A stretch of DNA of 64,000 nucleotides from Bacteroidota bacterium. GTDB lineage: Bacteria; Bacteroidota; Bacteroidia; Flavobacteriales; Flavobacteriaceae. The stretch lies in contig JAEYTL010000037.1 in NCBI GenBank assembly GCA_023434025.1, positions 103,158 to 167,157 on the forward strand, given 5' to 3'. Positions within the stretch are counted from its first letter, which is position 1; the number at the start of each line of letters is the position of its first letter. Positions 9,694 to 18,064 of this stretch are shown one piece after another. A model generated the notes under the pieces. It was given only the letters and a program-made list of their open reading frames with translations. It made no database searches and was not told the origin of the DNA. The position numbers and the translations under genes were made by a program.

Positions 9694-11673
9694 GTGAACA
9701 GACTTATTTTTACAATCCATTTTTTATTTTGTATCTTCCTTCAGGCTCAAAATGGTTCTTTAGAAGAACAACTTAGCAAGGCTTCTCACGACACGATTCG
9801 CTGTAGGTTGATTGAAGAACATTTGGAAGCCAGTTATAATTTTGATGAAGACTTTAAATGGATTCAGCGATTTGAAAAACTTGTTGAAAAAAATCTTCAG
9901 AACAATAAACTTTCTGAAGAAGAGCAAAAAGCATTTCTTCAGTACAAAGTAATTGTGCTGGGACATTATGGTTATTTTTATCAGAATGCAAAGTTTCCAA
10001 AAATGGACCTGGCTATCAGTTATCATCAGCAGAGTATGAATCTGGCCAGACAGATTGATGACCAGCTTGGAGTGGCCTCGGCTTATAATAATATAGCATT
10101 TGCCTATGAAGACATTGGCCGGATCAAACAGGCTATTGAAAATTACGACAAATCCCTGCAAATTTACAAGAGGTTAAAAAATGACGGGATGATTGCGGTT
10201 GTGCTGAATAATTTAGGGTTTGCTTTTCAATCGCAGCGAGATGACAAAAAAGCATTAAAATATTTTCAGGAGAGTTTAACCCTGCGGCTAAAATCAAGAC
10301 CAACCGAAGATCCGGGGATTGCACTTGCTTACAACAACATCGGATTGATTTATAGTAACAGTGGTGATTTTGATAAAGGGTTAAATTATTATGAAAAGGC
10401 TCTGCTAATCTGTCGGAAAATCAATCACAAGTATGGAGAGGCATTGGTTTTAAACAATATTGGAGATAATTTTCTCCAGCGGTATGAAAGCAAAGCAGGT
10501 TCAAATTTGCAGGAAGCAGAACCGGAACTGGACAAGGCACTGGCTTATTTTGAACAAAGTCTGGCGATTTGGAATGCAGAAGAAGATTGGGAAAGCAAGG
10601 CAGTAACGTTAAAAAATATCGGAACGGTTTACCTACGCAAAAACGAAACAGAAAAAGCCATTAGTTATGGAAAGCAAAGTCTTGAGTTAGCTCAGCGTAT
10701 CGGTTTTCCGAAACCGGTTATGTCCGGCTCACATTTGCTTTACAAGGCTTATAAAAGTAAAGGAGACTTTGAAAAAGCGTTGACATTTTATGAACTGTAT
10801 GAAACAATGGACGATTCGATTGTGAACGAAGAGAATCGAAAACAGCTGATTGAAAAAGACCTGGCTTATGAGTTTGACAAAAAAGAAATTATACTGAAAG
10901 AGCAAACCAAGGCAGAAAAAGAGCAACAGCGTTTGGTTTTTGTTTCTATTATCGGGCTGTTAATTTTTATAATGCTCCTGCTGTTTGTTTGGTTCTATTA
11001 CCATAAAAAAAGAAAAACCGCAGAAAAGCTGCTGAGAGATAAAGAATTGTCTCTTGAAATAGCAGTAGCTGAACGCCGTCGGATTTCGGCAGATTTACAT
11101 GATGATTTAGGAGTGGGTATTGCCGGAATTGCCCTGCTTGGTAATTTGATCAGCCAACGGAAAACCATTGAAGAGGTGAAAGAAGACACCTTAAAAATTG
11201 TGGAAAACACAGAAAAAGTAAGTACCCGCCTGACAGAAGTAATCTGGGAATTGAACGCAGAACACGATAATTTAGAACATTTACTGTTGTTTATCCAAAA
11301 ACAAGGGAATCAACTGATCAAGGAAAATGGAATTTCCTTTTCGATGGTTATCCCTCTCGACGTGCCGGATATTATTCTGAACGGCTATAAGCGTAAGCAG
11401 ATCTACCTGGCCGTAAAAGAATGTTTTCACAACATTGTTAAGCATGCTGAGGCAAGTTTGGTGTATTGCGTTGTTGCGTTTGGGGACTCACTGATTATTA
11501 AAATCAAGGATAACGGAAAAGGATTTGATGTGGATGAAAAGACTGTAAATGCTACGGGTGAAGGTTTGGTAAACATCCAGTCCCGGATAGAGAGTTTAAA
11601 AGGAGAAACAATTCTGGTATCTTCTGAAAAGGGTACGGTTGTTACATTTGTTATTCCGTTAGTAAAACCATAA
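9694..11673 (+). CDS. TPR-containing sensor histidine kinase (HisKA_3 / NarL-partner type)
   Basis: 659 aa from a GTG start; this start is chosen because it gives a proper signal peptide (MNRLIFTIHFLFCIFLQAQ). About residues 90-400 are tetratricopeptide repeats (AYNNIAFAYEDIG, VLNNLGFAFQ, AYNNIGLIYSNSGD, LKNIGTVYLRK), placed in the periplasm. One membrane helix lies near 412-434, then a short coiled coil. The HisKA_3 phosphoacceptor is His469 in RRRISADLHDDLGVG. The ATPase domain has KECFHNIVKHA (N box) and IKDNGKGFD (G1). It starts a pair with the LuxR-type regulator 9 nt downstream, an arrangement typical of Bacteroidota two-component systems. The signal is not predictable from sequence. 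Confidence 0.9.
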   Translation: MNRLIFTIHFLFCIFLQAQNGSLEEQLSKASHDTIRCRLIEEHLEASYNFDEDFKWIQRFEKLVEKNLQNNKLSEEEQKAFLQYKVIVLGHYGYFYQNAKFPKMDLAISYHQQSMNLARQIDDQLGVASAYNNIAFAYEDIGRIKQAIENYDKSLQIYKRLKNDGMIAVVLNNLGFAFQSQRDDKKALKYFQESLTLRLKSRPTEDPGIALAYNNIGLIYSNSGDFDKGLNYYEKALLICRKINHKYGEALVLNNIGDNFLQRYESKAGSNLQEAEPELDKALAYFEQSLAIWNAEEDWESKAVTLKNIGTVYLRKNETEKAISYGKQSLELAQRIGFPKPVMSGSHLLYKAYKSKGDFEKALTFYELYETMDDSIVNEENRKQLIEKDLAYEFDKKEIILKEQTKAEKEQQRLVFVSIIGLLIFIMLLLFVWFYYHKKRKTAEKLLRDKELSLEIAVAERRRISADLHDDLGVGIAGIALLGNLISQRKTIEEVKEDTLKIVENTEKVSTRLTEVIWELNAEHDNLEHLLLFIQKQGNQLIKENGISFSMVIPLDVPDIILNGYKRKQIYLAVKECFHNIVKHAEASLVYCVVAFGDSLIIKIKDNGKGFDVDEKTVNATGEGLVNIQSRIESLKGETILVSSEKGTVVTFVIPLVKP

Positions 11674-11682
11674 CCTGTCTGT

Positions 11683-12327
11683 ATGAAGAACATTATTGTT
11701 TTAGAAGATGACAAAGCTTTTCGGGAGCTGATAGTTTCTGAATTAAACAAAGCAAATGGATTGCAGTGTGTTGCTTCCTTTTCCAGAATTAAAGACCTTA
11801 TGCGGGCTCTGCCGGACTTGTATCCGGATTTGTTTTGGTTGGATATAAGTCTTCCCGACGGGAACAGTATCGACTATATTGATCAGATCAAGCGGATATA
11901 TCCTAATACCCTCTGCCTTGTCTGCTCAATGCACGATGATGATGAAAAGGTTTTCAGTGCTGTAAAATCAGGAGCAGATGGTTATTTGCTTAAAAACTCC
12001 AATATTGATAAGATGGTCGACGGTGTATATGAATTGTTTGCCGGGGGATCCCCCATGAGTCCGTTTATTGCACGAAAAGTTCTCAATGCCCTGAAAGAAG
12101 AAAAAGATAACGGCATCAATGCTCTAAAGGACTTGACAACCCGGGAGATTGAAATACTTTCCGGCCTGGCACAGGGTTTTTTATATAAAGAAGTCGGAGA
12201 TAACTACAATATCAGTCTTGAAACTGTGAAAAAACACGTACAGAATATTTATAAAAAACTTCACGTGCAAAACAGAAGTGAAGCAATTCTTAAATACTTG
12301 AACAGCAAAACAGGTAAGGGATTGTAG
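11683..12327 (+). CDS. NarL/FixJ-family response regulator
   Basis: 214 aa. The receiver domain (1-125) has the acidic pair EDD at 8-10, phosphoacceptor Asp54 in FWLDISLPDG, and Lys in GYLLKNSN. A LuxR-type HTH (about 145-205) reads LTTREIEILSGLAQGFLYKE and LETVKKHVQNIYKKLHVQNR, the GerE pattern. It should bind DNA when phosphorylated by the kinase encoded 9 nt upstream. Its targets are unknown; the palindrome at 9664 is one candidate. The gene converges on nadD, with only 13 nt between the stops and no clear terminator hairpin. Confidence 0.92.
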   Translation: MKNIIVLEDDKAFRELIVSELNKANGLQCVASFSRIKDLMRALPDLYPDLFWLDISLPDGNSIDYIDQIKRIYPNTLCLVCSMHDDDEKVFSAVKSGADGYLLKNSNIDKMVDGVYELFAGGSPMSPFIARKVLNALKEEKDNGINALKDLTTREIEILSGLAQGFLYKEVGDNYNISLETVKKHVQNIYKKLHVQNRSEAILKYLNSKTGKGL

Positions 12328-12340
12328 CCGTTTGAGACCA

Positions 12341-12922
12341 CTATTTCCGGTAAAATAAATTGTGATCCAAAAACGCCCATACATTTTCCGGCAAAACGGC
12401 TCTTACATTTTTACCGTTTCTGATACCTTCACGGATGAAGGTTGATGATAATTCGATGACAGGGGCACCTACCCGATGAATTTTCGGGTGATTAATAAAC
12501 TGTTCGTCAATCACTCCTGAGTTCAATCTCGGATAGACAAAAATGGCATGGTTTTGCAGAATTACTTCATAATTTTTCCATTTGTGAAGCGAATTCAGAT
12601 TATCTTCGCCCATAATTAAGGCAAACTCATAATGAGGAAATTTCTCTTGCAGATGTGCTAATGTGTGTACCGTAAAATTGGGTTGGGGTAACTTAAATTC
12701 AATGTCAGAAGGTTTGATTTTCGGATACTCTTTGGTCGCTAAGTGAACCATTTCCAGCCGATGGTAATCATCCAGCAATGAATTTTTTTGTTTATGGGGA
12801 TTGTGCGGGGTAACTACCATCCAGATCTGATCTAAGTCAGAATATTCCGCCATGTGGTTGGCAATGATTAAATGCCCCACATGAATAGGATTGAAGGTGC
12901 CAAAATATAATCCGATTTTCAT
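12341..12922 (-). CDS. nadD: Nicotinate-nucleotide adenylyltransferase
   Basis: 193 aa, the family size. The N-terminus KIGLYFGTFNPIHVGHLIIA carries the nucleotidyltransferase GTFNPxHxGH signature, and near the C-terminus SSTFIREGIRNGK is the ISSTxxR motif. It transfers AMP from ATP to nicotinate mononucleotide in NAD synthesis in the cytosol. It is last in a leftward series yicC - lipoprotein - gmk - nadD, 35 nt after gmk, with a REP-like palindrome in the gap. Confidence 0.95.
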   Translation of the reverse strand: MKIGLYFGTFNPIHVGHLIIANHMAEYSDLDQIWMVVTPHNPHKQKNSLLDDYHRLEMVHLATKEYPKIKPSDIEFKLPQPNFTVHTLAHLQEKFPHYEFALIMGEDNLNSLHKWKNYEVILQNHAIFVYPRLNSGVIDEQFINHPKIHRVGAPVIELSSTFIREGIRNGKNVRAVLPENVWAFLDHNLFYRK

Positions 12923-12940
12923 TTTTTATTTTTCTTTCCT

Positions 12941-12969
12941 GTACAGACATAACGATGTTACGTCTGTAC
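12941..12969. repeat. REP-like palindrome between gmk and nadD
   Basis: GTACAGACATAAC - GAT - GTTACGTCTGTAC, a 13-bp inverted repeat with one mismatch. It includes the gmk stop codon region and is not followed by a T run, so it is not a normal terminator. It resembles the short GTAnAGACGxAA-type palindromes scattered through many Bacteroidota genomes; that comparison is from memory. It may tune expression between gmk and nadD. Confidence 0.55.
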
Positions 12970-13530
12970 GAACTCGTTTACCAATTTATACGCTTCAGCT
13001 TTCGCAATTTCTAAATCATAATTTTTAATTACTTTGTCAAACTGTGGTGCGGTAGCCAATTCAACCGAGGCTTTGGCAATCCGCATGTTGATTTTGTCTT
13101 CGCTTTCAGTCGAACGTTTTTTTAACCGGATTTTTAACTCATCAATGCTGGGTGGTTTTACAAAAACAGCCAGGGTTTCTTCCGGAAACTTCTTTTTAAT
13201 CCGCAATCCCCCGGCTACATCAATATCAAAAATAACATTTTTTCCTTTGGCCCAGATGCGTTCGACCTCACTTTTCAGCGTTCCGTAAAAATTATCGCGG
13301 TAGACTTCTTCCCATTCTACAAAGTCTTCGGCTTTAATATGATTTTTAAATTCCTTGAGCGAAATGAAGTAATAATCTTTTCCGTGCACTTCTTCGCCAC
13401 GGGGTTCCCGGGTTGTACAGGAAACGGAGAATTCTAAATTCAAATCCGTTTGAGCCAGTAAATGCCGTACAATAGTTGTTTTTCCGGAACCGGACGGAGC
13501 CGAGAACACAAGTAGTTTTCCTTTATTCAT
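12958..13530 (-). CDS. gmk: Guanylate kinase
   Basis: 190 aa. It has the P-loop SAPSGSGKTTIVRHLL at the N-terminus, the GMP-binding stretch VSCTTREPRGEEVHGKDYYF, and FDIDVAGGLRIKK. It phosphorylates GMP to GDP in the cytosol. The start overlaps the end of the upstream lipoprotein gene by 8 nt, implying translational coupling. The nearby yicC gene is a known genomic companion of gmk in several phyla. Confidence 0.96.
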   Translation of the reverse strand: MNKGKLLVFSAPSGSGKTTIVRHLLAQTDLNLEFSVSCTTREPRGEEVHGKDYYFISLKEFKNHIKAEDFVEWEEVYRDNFYGTLKSEVERIWAKGKNVIFDIDVAGGLRIKKKFPEETLAVFVKPPSIDELKIRLKKRSTESEDKINMRIAKASVELATAPQFDKVIKNYDLEIAKAEAYKLVNEFVQT

Positions 13531-14215
13531 GGTGTTGTTTCTTTAAGGGTAATTTGCCAAAAGTTAAGTTTATGGTTTTTCCTTTCTTTCGGAATTTAAC
13601 CGGTAATTCTCCATTTTTTTCCAGGCCCCATTCTTCCAGTAAATCGGTATTTACCAATATAATTTCAATCGGAATGGTTGAATTTTTCTTTAAATCATGT
13701 AACCATTCAATGTCTTCTTTCAGCCTCTTTGCCGAGGTTGAATATTTATTCCAGCTTTGAAAAATATAGTATTCAGCAGGAGGCAATGTGTTATTGTGTA
13801 ACGATTTTCCGTTTTGATCAACTAATTTTTCCAAAAAAGAAGTCAGTGTTGTAATGTAATCGTTGGTGCAGGGAGCATAATTTTCATTAAAATTTTTAAA
13901 AGCACCTGTCATCTGAACACCGGAACATTCTTCGGTGCCTTGATAACAGAACTTTTGGCCATTTTTACTGAACATAAAGAGATCGGCATTAAATCCGAAA
14001 AGAAAATTGTTATAAACGGTAGTACTGTCACCAATTTTATCTGCTTTTAAAAAATAAGTGGTTTCTTTCTCTTTTACTTCTGTCAGATAATTTAAAATGG
14101 ATTGTTTTGTTTCTACTTTAGGATTTTTAAAACCCACCATTGTTTTTATAGCACTTCCGCAAGAAATTAATACCAGAAAAAGAAATACTGAAAAGAGGGT
14201 TTTAAAATTTTTCAT
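13523..14215 (-). CDS. Putative lipoprotein of unknown function between yicC and gmk
   Basis: 230 aa. MKNFKTLFSVFLFLVLISCG has a clear lipobox (LISC). The mature region shows no motif I recognise; it has IYVN-like strand/helix alternation and a basic C-terminus (KFRKKGKTINLTFGKLPLKK). It is inserted into the yicC-gmk pair, overlapping gmk by 8 nt and starting 29 nt after yicC, so it is cotranscribed with nucleotide and RNA metabolism genes by position. No functional link is evident. Confidence 0.7.
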   Translation of the reverse strand: MKNFKTLFSVFLFLVLISCGSAIKTMVGFKNPKVETKQSILNYLTEVKEKETTYFLKADKIGDSTTVYNNFLFGFNADLFMFSKNGQKFCYQGTEECSGVQMTGAFKNFNENYAPCTNDYITTLTSFLEKLVDQNGKSLHNNTLPPAEYYIFQSWNKYSTSAKRLKEDIEWLHDLKKNSTIPIEIILVNTDLLEEWGLEKNGELPVKFRKKGKTINLTFGKLPLKKQHHE

Positions 14216-14244
14216 AACATAAAAGAATTACGGTATAAACTGTT

Positions 14245-15105
14245 TTATAAAACGTTCAACACCTGTTCTTTAATTTTTTCCAGTTCATCCTTCATCATCA
14301 CAACCAGTTTCTGCATTTCGGAATGATTGGATTTGGAGCCCATCGTATTGATCTCACGACCGATTTCTTGTGTAATAAAACCTAATTTTCGTCCGTTGGC
14401 TTCAATCCCTGCAATAGTTTCGATGAAATAATTCAGGTGGTTTTCCAGGCGGACACGTTCCTCTGTAATGTCATATTTTTCAAGATAGAAAATCAATTCC
14501 TGCTCAAAACGGTTTTCGTCAACGCCGGCTTCCAGTTCAACCAAAGCAGTTCGAAGGCGATTTTTTACAGTTTCAATCCGGTCGGCGTCCATGCTCACAG
14601 CTTGATTCATATAATTTCGGATGTTTTCGATTCGCATGATGAATTCATTTTCCAGCGATTTTCCTTCATCTATTCGGAAAGAGGCGATGTTTTTCATGGC
14701 CTCGTCAACCACTTTCAGAATTTCACTCCATTCCTTTTCATCAATTTCATCGCGTTCGGTTTTTAAGGCATCCGGCATTCTGACAGCCATTTTCATCAAT
14801 TCGGTTTCATCGGCGTTCGGAATAACAGCCTTCATTTGGTTGATGTAACCTTTCACAATCGGCACATTGATTTTGGACGATGTTTCTTCGCCGGTTACTT
14901 CGATAAAAATAGAAAAATCAACTTTGCCGCGTTCCAGCTTCTGCGAAATAGTATTCCGCAAGCCCAATTCCATTTCGCGGTAAACAGAGGGCATCCGGAC
15001 ATTCAGATCCAGTCCTTTACTGTTTAACGATTTAACTTCTACAGTGATTTTTTTGGTAGGAAGTTGTAAAGAAGCTTTCCCGAAACCGGTCATTGATTGT
15101 ATCAT
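14245..15105 (-). CDS. yicC: YicC/YloC family endoribonuclease
   Basis: 286 aa. It starts MIQSMTGFGKAS, the invariant YicC N-terminus, continues with EVKSLNSKGLDLNVRMPS, and ends with the conserved segment GFITQEIGREINTMGSKSNHSEMQ and VVMMKDELEKIKEQVLNVL. Members are hexameric cytosolic RNases that affect small RNA turnover in E. coli. It is first in the leftward set yicC - lipoprotein - gmk - nadD. Confidence 0.95.
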   Translation of the reverse strand: MIQSMTGFGKASLQLPTKKITVEVKSLNSKGLDLNVRMPSVYREMELGLRNTISQKLERGKVDFSIFIEVTGEETSSKINVPIVKGYINQMKAVIPNADETELMKMAVRMPDALKTERDEIDEKEWSEILKVVDEAMKNIASFRIDEGKSLENEFIMRIENIRNYMNQAVSMDADRIETVKNRLRTALVELEAGVDENRFEQELIFYLEKYDITEERVRLENHLNYFIETIAGIEANGRKLGFITQEIGREINTMGSKSNHSEMQKLVVMMKDELEKIKEQVLNVL

Positions 15106-15202
15106 ACTTTTTTAAAAAAATGTTTTCAAAGATAATAAAAAGTGGTCAGTGTTCAGTTGAAAAGAATTCAGAGCCATGCTACTGCTAACGGAATACTACT
15201 GA

Positions 15203-16090
15203 TTACTGAGCACTATTTTTCTGCGTTACCAGATAAACTCCTGCAAAGATTAAGATAGCAGAGCCTATTTTTACCCAGCTCAGATCGTCTTTTCCCATAC
15301 TGATAGCAAAAAGGGTGGCAAACAAGGGTTGAAGATAAATAAATACTGCTACTGTGGTGGGTTTTAATTCCCGCATGGAAACCAAGTTCAACAAATAGGT
15401 TAAAAAGGTAGAAAAAATAACGACGAATCCTATTTTCCAATAGACGGACATTGGAATAACCACCCAGTTCACCGCTTCAAACTCACCCCATCCAAACGGT
15501 AAAACCATCAGAAAACCAAAGGTGTAAATCCATTTTACAAAGGTAAATGCATTGTATTTATCCATTAATTTTTTAACAATAATAAGGTAGAATCCGTAGG
15601 AAACTGCATTGACAAATACCAATAGATTTCCCAGCATTTCGTTGGGGGCATTTATCATCGATTTACCATACAAAATAAGTGATACCGTTCCCGCTAGTCC
15701 CAAAATAATTCCGGTAATTTTTCTTTTTTTCATCCGTTCTTTCATGATGACAGCTGAAAGAATCAGCACAATCATGGGGGTGGTTACCATTAAAACAGCA
15801 CCCATAATGGGTGAGGTATAACTCAATCCTTTAAAAAAGGTCAGCATGTTGAACGCCACACCAAAAAAAGCTGCCGCAACTATCCGGGGAAAGTCGTTCA
15901 GGGCTATTTTTTCGTTTGGTCCCCAAAAAGAAACGATCCAGAATAAGATCACCGAACCGCCTACCCTGAGCAATATAAAGCCAAACGGCTCAATATATCC
16001 GGGCATCACATCTTTGGCAATTGTAAATGTGACACCGTAGATAACGGATACCAGTGTGGCAGCTATTAAAGCCCAATGCCTTTTACTCAT
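15203..16090 (-). CDS. EamA/DMT superfamily inner-membrane transporter
   Basis: 295 aa with about ten hydrophobic segments in two halves, the duplicated EamA layout (first half with FGFILLRVGGSVILFWIVSF, second with AVFIYLQPLFATLFAISMGK). The family exports amino acids, metabolites or drugs; the substrate cannot be told. The start overlaps the stop of the upstream ArsC-like gene by 8 nt, so the two are translationally coupled. About 100 nt without a gene separates it from yicC. Confidence 0.88.
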   Translation of the reverse strand: MSKRHWALIAATLVSVIYGVTFTIAKDVMPGYIEPFGFILLRVGGSVILFWIVSFWGPNEKIALNDFPRIVAAAFFGVAFNMLTFFKGLSYTSPIMGAVLMVTTPMIVLILSAVIMKERMKKRKITGIILGLAGTVSLILYGKSMINAPNEMLGNLLVFVNAVSYGFYLIIVKKLMDKYNAFTFVKWIYTFGFLMVLPFGWGEFEAVNWVVIPMSVYWKIGFVVIFSTFLTYLLNLVSMRELKPTTVAVFIYLQPLFATLFAISMGKDDLSWVKIGSAILIFAGVYLVTQKNSAQ

Positions 16091-16439
16091 TTGCTAAGAA
16101 ATCAATAGCTGCCTGTATAGTTTTGGGGCTATTTCCAACAAAAATAGATTTGTCAATTATAATGACCGGACGATTTAAAAAAGTGTAATGCTCTAAAATA
16201 TATCTTTTGAAATCAGCTTCGGTCAGCTTTTCATCTTTTAACCCCATTTCTTTATATAATTTGGCTCTTTTGCTGAAAAGCACTTCGTAGTTTCCTGTCA
16301 ATTGGTGAATTTCTTCCAATTGTTTAACGGTTATGGGCTCTTCTTTAATATCCTGAAACACAAAACCGCCGGTGTTGGGCAACGATTTGATGATTCTTTT
16401 ACAGGTATCACAGGTTTTGAGGTAGAATATTTTCCGCAT
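16083..16439 (-). CDS. ArsC/Spx-family thioredoxin-fold protein
   Basis: 118 aa from ATG 16439 (MRKIFYLKTCDTCKRIIKSL); an upstream ATG would add nine residues lacking in the family. The CDTC motif (a CxxC) near residue 10 and the later NRPVIIIDKSIFVG match the ArsC/YffB/Spx fold (glutaredoxin-like arsenate reductase family). The Arg cluster of true arsenate reductases is not obvious, so a YffB- or Spx-like redox or regulatory role is as likely. It overlaps the EamA transporter gene by 8 nt, which could link export to a thiol/stress function. Confidence 0.82.
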   Translation of the reverse strand: MRKIFYLKTCDTCKRIIKSLPNTGGFVFQDIKEEPITVKQLEEIHQLTGNYEVLFSKRAKLYKEMGLKDEKLTEADFKRYILEHYTFLNRPVIIIDKSIFVGNSPKTIQAAIDFLANE

Positions 16440-16593
16440 TACATTTTTTTTGGCAAAAGTAAGCACTTTTTGAATAATTCCGAATCAGCGGGTTAAAGGT
16501 TTATTTCAGTACAACGTAAACAAAAGGCTGTAATAAATTCCATTTATATTTTGAGTAAATCAAAAATAGTAGTAATATTGCACTCTCTAAGCC

Positions 16594-16653
16594 GGTCCTA
16601 TAGCTCAGTTGGTTAGAGCACCTGACTCTCCCGATAGCTATCGGGACAGGTGG
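16594..16653 (+). pseudogene. Truncated tRNA-Met copy carrying an 18-bp palindrome
   Basis: Bases 16594-16628 equal the first 35 nt of the intact tRNA-Met at 16667. Then the five bases ATAAT of the anticodon loop and stem are replaced by the perfect palindrome TCCCGATAGCTATCGGGA (16629-16646), followed by the tRNA bases CAGGTGG, after which similarity stops. The T arm and 3' acceptor strand are missing, so it cannot form a tRNA. A matching piece with the same palindrome lies at 38893-38935. Confidence 0.85.
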
Positions 16654-16666
16654 AAAAAAATATAAT

Positions 16667-16740
16667 GGTCCTATAGCTCAGTTGGTTAGAGCACCTGACT
16701 CATAATCAGGTGGTCCCTGGTTCGAGCCCAGGTGGGACCA
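16667..16740 (+). tRNA. tRNA-Met (anticodon CAT)
   Basis: The cloverleaf can be folded by eye: acceptor GGTCCTA / TGGGACC, D arm with AGCTCAGTTGGTTAGAGC, anticodon arm CCTGA-CTCATAA-TCAGG with anticodon CAT, and T arm CCTGG-TTCGAGC-CCAGG, discriminator A at 16740. CCA is not encoded. CAT could also be a lysidine-modified Ile2 tRNA; elongator Met is my preferred reading. Its 3' end is the attachment site of the adjacent element. Confidence 0.95.
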
Positions 16741-16741
16741 C
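16729..16741 (+). other. attL: tRNA 3'-end core repeat
   Basis: CAGGTGGGACCAC at the tRNA 3' end recurs exactly at 38554-38566. Flanking bases differ on both sides. A tyrosine recombinase gene lies between the copies, the standard layout of a tRNA-integrated element. Confidence 0.82.
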
Positions 16742-16754
16742 GCATTTCAGATGT

Positions 16755-16792
16755 AAACCCTTGAAAATCAAATAGATTTTTGAGGGTTTTTT
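16755..16792 (+). terminator. Terminator after tRNA-Met
   Basis: AAACCCTTGAAAATC pairs with GATTTTTGAGGGTTT (15-bp stem with a two-base mismatch) and ends in TTTTTT. It lies inside the element and so replaces the native tRNA terminator, which is now at 38567. Confidence 0.8.
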
Positions 16793-16993
16793 GTTAGGGC
16801 TCGAACATATGCTCAAACTTTCTCCGAAATCCTTGCCTGTATTGGGATAGATTGAAATCAGTTTTACAGAAAACACTTTTTCAAGTGAAGATGTGATTAT
16901 CGTTTCAGCAAACTAAATTTACTATTTTTTACTTAGTTCTACTTTGTCTAAAGAGCTTAAAAATGTTTCCGAATTCGTCAACCGTATATTTTT

Positions 16994-17001
16994 TATCTTT
17001 G
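16994..17001 (+). promoter_or_regulatory. -7 promoter box for the first element gene
   Basis: TATCTTTG is a perfect TAnnTTTG -7 element, 31 nt before the ATG at 17033, giving a plausible ~25-nt leader. No TTG is present at 17-23 bp upstream. The remaining stretch from 16793 to 16990 shows nothing else. Confidence 0.4.
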
Positions 17002-17032
17002 CTCTAATCCAATTTTATAATGTAGTCCCGTT

Positions 17033-17974
17033 ATGAGTAAATATAGTCGAATTAAATTAGATTTAACAGACTTATCTCCTAAATCAGTTTCTGACGTGTT
17101 TTTATTCCTTCACGAGTGTTTAGAGAACGATTTATCGCTGGACTATTTTAAAAACAATATCCGAAAGTATTCGGTTAATGAACAATATTTTATAATGCAC
17201 TATGCAAAGCAATTTTTTTCAGATTCTTATGACAGCTACTTAAACAGGTGGATGAGAGAGCAAGAACAAGAAATAGGAAGAGAAGAGACTTTAATGAATC
17301 GTTTTCAGAACATCGCAAATAGAGCAGAAAATCTTTTGGCATTTTTAAAACAAAAAGAAAATACAACTGAAAGAGTAGCTAAAAAAATCAAAAAGTCAGG
17401 TATTTTGATTACTGAAAACAATCCTCCTCACCCTTACAGAATTCCTCTTTATTTCAAAGCAAAAAAAAGAAAAGTTTCTTCTTTAGACTCTCTCATTATG
17501 GATATAAACGCTTTTAAAAATAGAGTAAAAGAAATCATTACGGAAATAATGGATTCTGACCAATTTGAAGCGTTTTTTTATAATTCATTTGCATTTCAAG
17601 GAAATATAAAACCTATTGAGTTATTATATATTGAAATGGGAAGTGTAGCAGATGTTTACTCCCGTTTTCACCAACTTTATTTATTTTATAAAGAACAGAG
17701 AGGTCTTCAGAACAAAATTATAAAAGAATATTACGATAATTTAATTAAGAAACATATTGAGAATATAGAAAAATCTTCAGAGATAAGAAAACCTTTCAAA
17801 AGAACACCTGATATCCCTTTGCTGGATAGTGTCACAAGATTTGATTTCATGAAAGTGATGTATAATACCTTTCCCCAGATACGTGAATCTACAGCAGAAT
17901 ACCTGCTCAAACACCCTGAATATTACAGGGATTCTTATTTAAAGACTAATAGCAGAAATATAAAAAGTGCGTAA
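17033..17974 (+). CDS. Element protein of unknown function
   Basis: 313 aa, largely helical and charged, with no signal peptide or membrane segment. I recognise no catalytic motif. The segment KPIELLYIEMGSVADVY and the C-terminal FDFMKVMYNTFPQIRESTAEY are faintly like helical parts of RteC-type regulators of Bacteroides conjugative elements, but too weakly for a call. It is the first gene inside the element, next to attL, a place often taken by regulators or accessory proteins. A separate promoter-operator begins the next gene. Confidence 0.65.
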   Translation: MSKYSRIKLDLTDLSPKSVSDVFLFLHECLENDLSLDYFKNNIRKYSVNEQYFIMHYAKQFFSDSYDSYLNRWMREQEQEIGREETLMNRFQNIANRAENLLAFLKQKENTTERVAKKIKKSGILITENNPPHPYRIPLYFKAKKRKVSSLDSLIMDINAFKNRVKEIITEIMDSDQFEAFFYNSFAFQGNIKPIELLYIEMGSVADVYSRFHQLYLFYKEQRGLQNKIIKEYYDNLIKKHIENIEKSSEIRKPFKRTPDIPLLDSVTRFDFMKVMYNTFPQIRESTAEYLLKHPEYYRDSYLKTNSRNIKSA

Positions 17975-18026
17975 AAAGTGTAATTTCATTTAAAATTTAC
18001 GCACCTTTAAAAATTCTCTTAATCCG

Positions 18027-18064
18027 TATATACCTTTGCCCAAGCAAAATGACAAAGGTATATA
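18027..18064. promoter_or_regulatory. Palindromic promoter-operator of the HTH gene
   Basis: TATATACCTTTG (18027-18038) and CAAAGGTATATA (18053-18064) form a perfect 12-bp inverted repeat with a 14-nt spacer. Each arm contains TACCTTTG, a TAnnTTTG -7 box, so RNA polymerase and a dimeric repressor would compete here and promoters could fire on either strand. The second arm touches the ATG at 18064. This suggests autoregulation by the HTH protein just downstream. Confidence 0.6.

Noticed and set aside
17033..17974. RteC-type regulator call
   Set aside because: Only faint local resemblance; the key RteC segments cannot be aligned by eye.
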